Shown: positions 6,638 through 11,982 of the stretch, piece by piece
Layout of the letters: each line of letters begins with the position of its first letter
Numbering within the stretch: position 1 is the stretch's first letter
DNA from: DATDVD01 sp035290065
GTDB lineage: Bacteria > Pseudomonadota > Gammaproteobacteria > Coxiellales > Coxiellaceae
Length of the DNA: 11,982 nucleotides
NCBI GenBank assembly: GCA_035290065.1
Contig: DATDVD010000046.1
Coordinates: 1-11,982, forward strand
Direction of reading: 5' to 3'
Position numbers and translations under genes: made by a program
The notes under the pieces: generated by a model
The model's database searches: none
What the model was told of the DNA's origin: nothing
The model's input: the letters and a program-made list of their open reading frames with translations, nothing else

Positions 6638-6949
6638 TTAGTGCATGCGGTCGTAACCAGCGCTGTCAGAAGAAGTAGGCGCAGAAGGGTTAGCAGGCGC
6701 CGCTGGTGCAGCCGCAGAACCTGCAGCAGGAGCTGGAGTAGTTGTAGGCGCAGGTGCTTTAGCACCACAAGAATTGGCTGTTGTTGCAGCGCCTTGTGCA
6801 GGCATAGCAGCCGTAGTAGCAGCAGCAGCAGGCGCTGTCGTGCTAGTAGCAGCAGCAGGCGCTGTAGAAGCAGGTGCACTAGCTGTCGCATCTTTTTGAC
6901 AACCCATTAAAGAAGAAGCCACAACAGCGGCTAAAATCATTTTTTTCAT
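6638..6949 (-). CDS. Ala-rich single-core-Cys lipoprotein, candidate RiPP precursor of the MNIO
   Basis: A 103-residue protein with no recognised Pfam-like domain. Residues 1-16 are a lipoprotein signal (MKKMILAAVVASSLMG) with Cys17 as predicted lipidation site, then QKDATA. The rest is low complexity (Ala, Pro, Thr, Ser), with one further cysteine, Cys61, in TANSCGAKAP, and a distinct C-terminus SAGYDRMH. It sits where HvfA/BufA-type precursors sit: one base before the MNIO gene, followed by the DUF2063 partner. The Ser-Cys-Gly-Ala-Lys motif resembles the xCGxK units of MNIO substrates, usually present several times; here only once. The start at 6949 is chosen because AAAGGG lies nine bases upstream; a start at 7015 would bury the signal peptide. 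The gene is highly repetitive in GCA/GCT/ACT codons. Being a gene is likely; being the MNIO substrate is inferred from context and one motif. Confidence 0.78.
   Translation of the reverse strand: MKKMILAAVVASSLMGCQKDATASAPASTAPAAATSTTAPAAAATTAAMPAQGAATTANSCGAKAPAPTTTPAPAAGSAAAPAAPANPSAPTSSDSAGYDRMH
6814..6865. repeat. Direct duplication with AGC triplet runs inside the lipoprotein gene
   Basis: Plus-strand copies at 6814-6838 and 6844-6865 share TAGTAGCAGCAGCA...GGCGCTGT and differ by one AGC triplet. They encode near-identical peptides (TAPAAAATT and TAPAAATST). Trinucleotide slippage here would change linker length without breaking the frame. Confidence 0.7.
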
Positions 6950-6958
6950 AAGTAAAAA

Positions 6959-6964
6959 CCCTTT
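6959..6964 (-). promoter_or_regulatory. Ribosome-binding site of the lipoprotein gene
   Basis: Minus-strand AAAGGG nine bases before the ATG at 6949. It supports this start over the upstream in-frame codon at 7015. A TATAAA overlaps its 5' side, but used as a -10 box it would remove this site from the message, so it is not called as a promoter. Confidence 0.6.
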
Positions 6965-6989
6965 ATAAAAGTTAAACAAAATCCTGCAA

Positions 6990-7036
6990 GCAAGATTGCG
7001 GTGCCTATCTTGCAAGAAAAGTCTGCAAATTGCAAG
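6990..7036 (-). promoter_or_regulatory. TGCAAG repeat region with two mutually exclusive hairpins
   Basis: The 98-bp gap between gdhB and the lipoprotein gene holds TGCAAG at 6985, 7011 and 7031, plus TGCAA-A-TTGCA at 7024-7034. Two 7-bp inverted repeats are possible: 6990-6996 with 7007-7013 (GCAAGAT/ATCTTGC, 10-base loop) and 7009-7015 with 7030-7036 (CTTGCAA/TTGCAAG, 14-base loop). They share 7009-7013, so only one can form in RNA. No U-run follows, so a plain terminator is unlikely. Could be operator DNA or a leader RNA switch; function unproven. Confidence 0.4.
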
Positions 7037-7047
7037 CGGATGAGTGA

Positions 7048-10000
7048 CTAAGACAGCACCTTAACCAAAGCCACCAGCTCCCGGACAGAGACCGATAATT
7101 GCGTAAAATCCATACCCTTGGCATGCCGTAACCGGGTTAAAATAGAGCGCCATCGTTTAACCTCTTTTTCATGAAGGTCAAACCATTCCTGTAATCGACC
7201 ATGAATGCTTTGAGCATCCATTTTACAGCGCAACACAGAAGTAGTTAACGCTCGATGGGCTACGTCTACATCAGCCTTAAGAGAAGCTTTTCCCAACACC
7301 GACCAATGGTCATCAATCGGAAAATCATCCACTTGGGCTCGGAACCACAGCAGATCTAAACGATCACCTACCGCAAAATAAATTTTAGCCACTCGATAAA
7401 TATCCAGCTGCCGAGACGATTTAGCAATCTGCACAATATTCAAAGCATGATACATGGGATGCGCATCAACGATTGTCGTCGATAAAGCCAACGGCACACC
7501 TGCTTTAGTAAAATTTTCAATATTCTTCTCTAACCGTTTTTTATCTTTGGCCGGTAAAATTTTAGGCAGACGATCAAACAAAATTTCAATGGGTTTTGAA
7601 AACTGTTCAATCATCTTTTCAATAGGCAATGTGCCATGGTGATTACGCAAAAACCAACGAGTAGCCCGACGAATCGCACGAATGCCTAATAGCATCATTT
7701 GATACTGTATGTCAGTTTTTACCTTATGATCCAACGCCTTTATCTGAGCAATCACTTCTTCCATATGGAAAATATGAGCTGAAATAAGAAACGCATGCAC
7801 AATATCCGCAATAGAAGCCCCTGTTTCATCGTGCATCTGGTAAATAAACGTAATACCCATATTGGAAACAATATAATTACTTAATTGTGTAGCAATAATA
7901 TTTCTCGCCAAATAATGGATTTGTTCTTGGCGCTTATATTTTGTAGCCATAATGGGAGGAAACGCACGCTCTACCATTTCTGCTATAAAAGGCAATTCAG
8001 GCAAAGAACTGTTTAAAATGGAATGTTTCAAAATAATTTTCGTATACGAAAATAAAACTGCTAATTCAGGCCGCGTGAGTCCTTGATGCTTGGATTTTCG
8101 ATCTATCAATGTTTTATGGCTAGGTAAAAATTCTAATTCACGATCAATTTTTCCTTCTTGATCATATTGATTAATATAACGTATATATAAATCCATATGA
8201 TCCGGGGATACAATTTTTGCCAAACTAATGGCAAAATTTTGCTCGTAATTATCCTGTAAGACTAATTTTGACACATCCGGCGTCATATCCACCAACAATT
8301 TATCGCGTTGATTCATGGATAAACGAGAATGACGAACCAGCTCGTTTAAGAGAATTTTAATATTGACTTCATGATCTGAGCAATCTACACCGGCTGAGTT
8401 ATCAATAAAATCAGTATTCACTTTTCCGCCGTGTAGTTCATATTCAATACGACCCAATTGCGTGCATCCGAGGTTACCTCCTTCGCAAATCACACGAGCC
8501 CGCACCTCCTTTCCATCCACGCGTAAATTATCATTCGTTCTATCTTCTACCTCCATGTTACTTTCAGAGCTGGCTTTAATGTACGTGCCAATACCACCGT
8601 TCCACAATAAATCAACTGGGGCTTCTAAAATGGCTCGAATTAACTCATTGGGCTCTAGAGCCTCCGCCGTAATGCCTAACACTCTTTGAACAGGCGCTGA
8701 AAGCTTAATCTGCTTCATGGAACGTTCAAATATACCGCCGCCTTTTGAAATACACTCTAATTTATAATCAGCCCACGTCGAACGAGGCAAATTAAATAAC
8801 CGCTTTCTTTCTTCAAAACTCATTTGAGGATCTGGATCAGGGTCCAAAAAAATATGCATATGGTTAAAGGCTGCCACTAACTGCAAATGAGGAGAAAGCA
8901 ACATTCCATTTCCAAAAACATCACCACTCATATCGCCAATACCCACTGCCTTAATAGGCATGGTAGATAAATTAACACCTAATTCTTGGAAATGCCGCTC
9001 TGCCGATACCCAAGCACCACGCGCTGTGATACCCATTTTTTTATGGTCATAACCACTCGAACCACCGGAGGCAAACGCATCTTTTAACCAAAAACCGCGT
9101 TCAATAGAAATACTATTAGCGATATCCGAGAAAGTAGCCGTTCCTTTATCCGCTGCAACTACCAAATAAGGGTCGTCTTTATCATAACAAACCGTATTAA
9201 CCGGTTTGACAATTTTATAATGCGTTTTTTCATTTCTCTCATCACTCGGTTTCAAATTATCCGTGATGTCTAACAATGCACTAATAAATAACTTATAACA
9301 GCGGATACCCTCTTCCAACATAGCATCTCGCTCTTTCGATACAGGCAAATGTTTGGTCACGAAACCACCCTTTGCGCCTGTCGGAACAATCACCGCATTT
9401 TTCACTTGTTGAGCTTTCATTAGCCCTAAAATTTCCGTTCTAAAATCTTCCAAACGATCAGACCAACGTAATCCACCTCGAGCGATAGGCCCTGCTCGCA
9501 AATGTACGCCTTCAAAACTCGGTGAATAAACAAAAATCTCAAACATCGGTAAAGGTTTTGGAACTCCATAAATTTCTTTTGGGTTTAATTTTAATGATAA
9601 ATAAGGTTTCGGCCGCTGATTGTCCAATGTTTGATAAAAATTGGTTCTTAAAGTAGCGCGAATAATATTGTAATACGCTTTAAAAATTCTGTCTTTGTCA
9701 AGAATCGTAATAGTATCCAGCGCTTTGAAAAAAGTTTTCTCAATTTCTTTAATTTTTTGTAGACGCCCTTGCTTAATCGTCGGGTTAAAACAAATATTAA
9801 ATAACTGAACCAGTAAACCCACAACATCCGAATTTTCAATTAACGTACTTTGAATATACAGTTGACTTAAGGGAAAGTTAATTTGTTGGAAATACTTGGC
9901 ATAGGCGCGAAGTAACATCACGTCACGCCAATGTAAGTGCGCTTTCAATACTAAACAATTAAACCGATCATTCTCCGAATGCCCTTTCCATACTTGGGAA

Positions 10001-11913
10001 AATGTTTCTTCAAATAACGGTTTAATAATTTTAATATCCAGCGGCTTATTATCTTCATAGCGCATTTTAAAATCATTAATCCAAACTATTTCTCCCGTCT
10101 GGAAACGAAGCTCATAAGGTTCTTCGCTGATAGCTTTTAATCCCATGTTTTCTAAAACGGGTACTACATCTGTTAAAGGAATAGTTTTGTTTCGTCTAAA
10201 AATCTTAAATCGAAAAAAATCCGGCTCTTCGGCAACAGGATGATAAAGATTCAATTCTAATTCATTTTCTTCAGATAGCTTCTCAATATGTTCAATATCT
10301 AAAATAGCGTGATCACCCGAAAATTGATCGCGATAACTTAATGGAAATGCACGCTGATACCGCTTAAAGAAAAGATTACCTTTTTCCTCTCCATAAGTTT
10401 TCAGCAAGCATTCTTTAAAAGAATCATGCCAACTGCGTGCAATTTTAATCAAATGATCTTCAATTTCATGGTGAGAATATTGAAGAGATTTAGTAGAATC
10501 AATACGAACAATAAAATACACACGCACTAACACGGGGTCCGAAAATTGTGTATCCGTAATCACTTCCGTTGCATGAAAGGCTCGTCGCAAAATTTCCTGC
10601 ATCCGAATTAAAAGATCGGTATTAAAATTCTCTCTCGGCACATACACAAAACACGATAAAAAACGACCATACGAATCCTTACGAATAAATAAACGTACTT
10701 GCCGTCGTCCATGAAACTGTAAAATGCCCATGCTCAATTCAAACAATTGGTCTTCTGTTGCCTGCAATAATTCATCACGTGGTAATGTCGACAAAATAAA
10801 GGCAAGATCTTTGCCCGCATGTCCCGTTTTGGGTAATCCAGACTGTATAATTACTTTGTCAACTTTTTGACGAATAAAAGGAATCTCACCAGGATCTGTT
10901 TGATAGACAGAAGACGTATACAATCCAATAAATCGCCGTTCTCCGATAATATTTCCCTTTTTATCAAATACTTTTACACCAATATAATCGGTATAAGCAG
11001 GACGATGCACTGTTGAACGCGTATTTGTTTTAGAAATAATCAAGGCATGTTGTTTAGAAAGAGACCATTTCAGGGCTTCAGCCGGCAGATCCGAATATTT
11101 ACGAATGATTTTACTTTTGGTCTCATTTTTTAATACCCCTAAACCTGACCCTTTTACCAATTCAAGTGCTAAATTCTTATCCGATCCCACGACTTTATAA
11201 TCACGCGCTCCTAAAAAAGTGAAATGATTATCCAATAAATACTCTAAAAAGGCCTTGGACTCTTGAATGTCAGTATGCGCGAACGTTTTTTCATTTTCCT
11301 CTAAACTCTGAATAACGCTTTTAAATCGCGCCCTCATTTTAGGCCAATCTCGAACCGCATCTTCAACATCTTCTAATACTTTTTTAAGATTATCCCCAAT
11401 AATTTTTAAAGCCGCTGCATCACTTTGTTTATCAATTTCTAAAAATATAGGCGCTTCTAATTGAGTATCAGACTCTTCTTCATAATAGTCATAAACGCCC
11501 TGTACCCGGTGTTGATTATCTCGCTTAACCCGAATGCCCCCTAAATGAATAATATAATGGGGCGTTACACCTAATCGGTTGATCTCCATTAGCACCGAAT
11601 CCACCAAAAAAGGCATATCCGGCATAATAATGGCAATCATCGTATGCTTAGATTTCCAACCCTCTTTTGCCACGATGGGATTAAATACCCGAATTTTTAA
11701 TTGCTTAGGACGCCGAGTCGTTAACAACTCCCATTCGGCTTTCACGGCCCCATAGAGCTCCTCTACCGTATGGGCTTTCAAATCTTCTTCGGAAGATTTC
11801 GCATAAAAAAGCTGGATAAAATCAAAAAATACCGATCCTGGCTGCCTTTGTTTTTTACCATATGCCATTACTTGGTCAATAATCGATTGAACGGGTTTTG
11901 CTATCGTAAGCAC
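7048..11913 (-). CDS. gdhB: NAD-specific glutamate dehydrogenase, large 180-kDa type
   Basis: Oxidises L-glutamate with NAD+ to 2-oxoglutarate and ammonia, feeding glutamate carbon into the TCA cycle; cytosolic. The 1621 residues match the L-180 family length. About the first 700 residues are the regulatory part with ACT-like segments (e.g. KHTMIAIIMPDMPFLVDSVLMEINRLG near the N-terminus and FIRKDSYGRFLSCFVYVPRE). The catalytic core follows with RGGLRWSDR (about 812-820), ILGLMKAQQVKNAVIVPTGA, catalytic-type Lys848 in TGAKGGF, GDMSGDVFGNGM (993-1004) and WNGGIGTYIKAS; the last 400 residues are helical. The start is GTG at 11913, with GAGGA nine bases upstream. The frame is intact, and the TAG stop lies 98 bp before the lipoprotein ATG. 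An inverted repeat precedes the gene. The symbol follows the Pseudomonas name for this family. Confidence 0.95.
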   Translation of the reverse strand: MLTIAKPVQSIIDQVMAYGKKQRQPGSVFFDFIQLFYAKSSEEDLKAHTVEELYGAVKAEWELLTTRRPKQLKIRVFNPIVAKEGWKSKHTMIAIIMPDMPFLVDSVLMEINRLGVTPHYIIHLGGIRVKRDNQHRVQGVYDYYEEESDTQLEAPIFLEIDKQSDAAALKIIGDNLKKVLEDVEDAVRDWPKMRARFKSVIQSLEENEKTFAHTDIQESKAFLEYLLDNHFTFLGARDYKVVGSDKNLALELVKGSGLGVLKNETKSKIIRKYSDLPAEALKWSLSKQHALIISKTNTRSTVHRPAYTDYIGVKVFDKKGNIIGERRFIGLYTSSVYQTDPGEIPFIRQKVDKVIIQSGLPKTGHAGKDLAFILSTLPRDELLQATEDQLFELSMGILQFHGRRQVRLFIRKDSYGRFLSCFVYVPRENFNTDLLIRMQEILRRAFHATEVITDTQFSDPVLVRVYFIVRIDSTKSLQYSHHEIEDHLIKIARSWHDSFKECLLKTYGEEKGNLFFKRYQRAFPLSYRDQFSGDHAILDIEHIEKLSEENELELNLYHPVAEEPDFFRFKIFRRNKTIPLTDVVPVLENMGLKAISEEPYELRFQTGEIVWINDFKMRYEDNKPLDIKIIKPLFEETFSQVWKGHSENDRFNCLVLKAHLHWRDVMLLRAYAKYFQQINFPLSQLYIQSTLIENSDVVGLLVQLFNICFNPTIKQGRLQKIKEIEKTFFKALDTITILDKDRIFKAYYNIIRATLRTNFYQTLDNQRPKPYLSLKLNPKEIYGVPKPLPMFEIFVYSPSFEGVHLRAGPIARGGLRWSDRLEDFRTEILGLMKAQQVKNAVIVPTGAKGGFVTKHLPVSKERDAMLEEGIRCYKLFISALLDITDNLKPSDERNEKTHYKIVKPVNTVCYDKDDPYLVVAADKGTATFSDIANSISIERGFWLKDAFASGGSSGYDHKKMGITARGAWVSAERHFQELGVNLSTMPIKAVGIGDMSGDVFGNGMLLSPHLQLVAAFNHMHIFLDPDPDPQMSFEERKRLFNLPRSTWADYKLECISKGGGIFERSMKQIKLSAPVQRVLGITAEALEPNELIRAILEAPVDLLWNGGIGTYIKASSESNMEVEDRTNDNLRVDGKEVRARVICEGGNLGCTQLGRIEYELHGGKVNTDFIDNSAGVDCSDHEVNIKILLNELVRHSRLSMNQRDKLLVDMTPDVSKLVLQDNYEQNFAISLAKIVSPDHMDLYIRYINQYDQEGKIDRELEFLPSHKTLIDRKSKHQGLTRPELAVLFSYTKIILKHSILNSSLPELPFIAEMVERAFPPIMATKYKRQEQIHYLARNIIATQLSNYIVSNMGITFIYQMHDETGASIADIVHAFLISAHIFHMEEVIAQIKALDHKVKTDIQYQMMLLGIRAIRRATRWFLRNHHGTLPIEKMIEQFSKPIEILFDRLPKILPAKDKKRLEKNIENFTKAGVPLALSTTIVDAHPMYHALNIVQIAKSSRQLDIYRVAKIYFAVGDRLDLLWFRAQVDDFPIDDHWSVLGKASLKADVDVAHRALTTSVLRCKMDAQSIHGRLQEWFDLHEKEVKRWRSILTRLRHAKGMDFTQLSVSVRELVALVKVLS

Positions 11914-11922
11914 AGACTGTTT

Positions 11923-11927
11923 TCCTC
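11923..11927 (-). promoter_or_regulatory. Ribosome-binding site of gdhB supporting a GTG start
   Basis: GAGGA nine bases before GTG 11913-11911. No in-frame ATG occurs before residue 16, so this site decides for the GTG start. Confidence 0.6.
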
Positions 11928-11947
11928 ATTTCTTGCTACCCAGAAAC

Positions 11948-11964
11948 GCAAGGTCTTCCCTTGC
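11948..11964. repeat. Inverted repeat upstream of gdhB
   Basis: GCAAGG (11948-11953), five-base loop, CCTTGC (11959-11964), directly next to a TTGCAATTGC stretch. It lies about 35 bases upstream of the gdhB start, so either in its promoter or leader. It shares the GCAAG...CTTGC theme with the repeats before the lipoprotein gene. Possible operator; no function shown. An AT-rich TATTTTATAG on the minus strand beyond it may be part of a promoter cut by the window edge. Confidence 0.4.
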
Positions 11965-11982
11965 AATTGCCTATAAAATAGT

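Noticed and set aside
6814..6870. Regular repeats as a CRISPR-like array
   Set aside because: Just two copies, triplet-based, lying in a coding frame without spacers or cas genes.
6637..6891. Leu/Arg-rich N-terminal extension of the MNIO frame
   Set aside because: It is the lipoprotein gene read in another frame (alanine codons read as leucine/arginine). The family starts at about the ATG at 6636, and the lipoprotein has its own ribosome-binding site and signal peptide.
6641..6910. Plus-strand Arg/Ser-rich open frame opposite the lipoprotein gene
   Set aside because: Antisense of GC-rich alanine codons; no ribosome-binding site or recognisable fold. Extreme Arg/Ser/Cys composition is expected from the repeat alone.
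6990..7013. Hairpin after gdhB as an intrinsic terminator
   Set aside because: The stem is short and AT-balanced and is followed by TTGCAGGATTTTG, not a U-run. Kept only as a possible regulatory structure.

Overview
The window looks like a chromosomal segment of a moderately AT-rich gammaproteobacterium. The order dapA - bamC - purC is the classical gammaproteobacterial arrangement. It is joined here by hemH, a cytochrome bd locus with a CydP small subunit, rmuC and a 180-kDa-type NAD-glutamate dehydrogenase. The protein character is compatible with Legionellales/Coxiellaceae-like bacteria, but that placement is an impression, not something the sequence proves.

Layout. All genes except rmuC lie on the minus strand. 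From right to left: gdhB (11913-7048); a 98-bp gap full of TGCAAG repeats; a three-gene cluster with a tiny Ala-rich lipoprotein (6949-6638), a DUF692/MNIO-family enzyme (6636-5764) and a DUF2063/HvfC-BufC-type partner (5777-5100). Then comes the convergent plus-strand rmuC (3831-5033), divergent from a tight block dapA (3696-2806), bamC (2819-2595), purC (2584-1874), hemH (1908-850), cydP (839-645) and cydA (648 to beyond the left edge). Within these minus-strand blocks neighbours overlap or are separated by at most 10 bp, so translational coupling is likely.

How the genes work together. dapA (lysine/peptidoglycan precursor), bamC (outer-membrane assembly), purC (purines) and hemH (heme) are housekeeping genes. 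hemH makes protoheme next to the bd-oxidase genes, whose product needs three hemes. A good sigma70-like promoter lies across the hemH stop codon and would drive cydP-cydA separately, possibly as a leaderless message. gdhB feeds glutamate carbon into the TCA cycle.

The most interesting part is the three-gene cluster at 5013-6949. It has the architecture of MNIO (multinuclear non-heme iron oxidase) RiPP systems of the HvfABC / bufferin type: precursor, MNIO, and recognition partner. The putative precursor is unusual: a 103-residue Ala/Pro/Thr-rich predicted lipoprotein with only one cysteine apart from the lipobox cysteine (Asn-Ser-Cys-Gly-Ala-Lys). The partner gene is interrupted by an in-frame TAA, after which the frame stays open for 28 codons that read like the missing C-terminal helix. 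The system may be freshly decaying, or the short form may be functional. Secondary points are a BamC reduced to its flexible BamD-binding segment, a ferrochelatase with a four-Cys insertion suggestive of a [2Fe-2S] cluster, and a DapA lacking the usual lysine-feedback residues.
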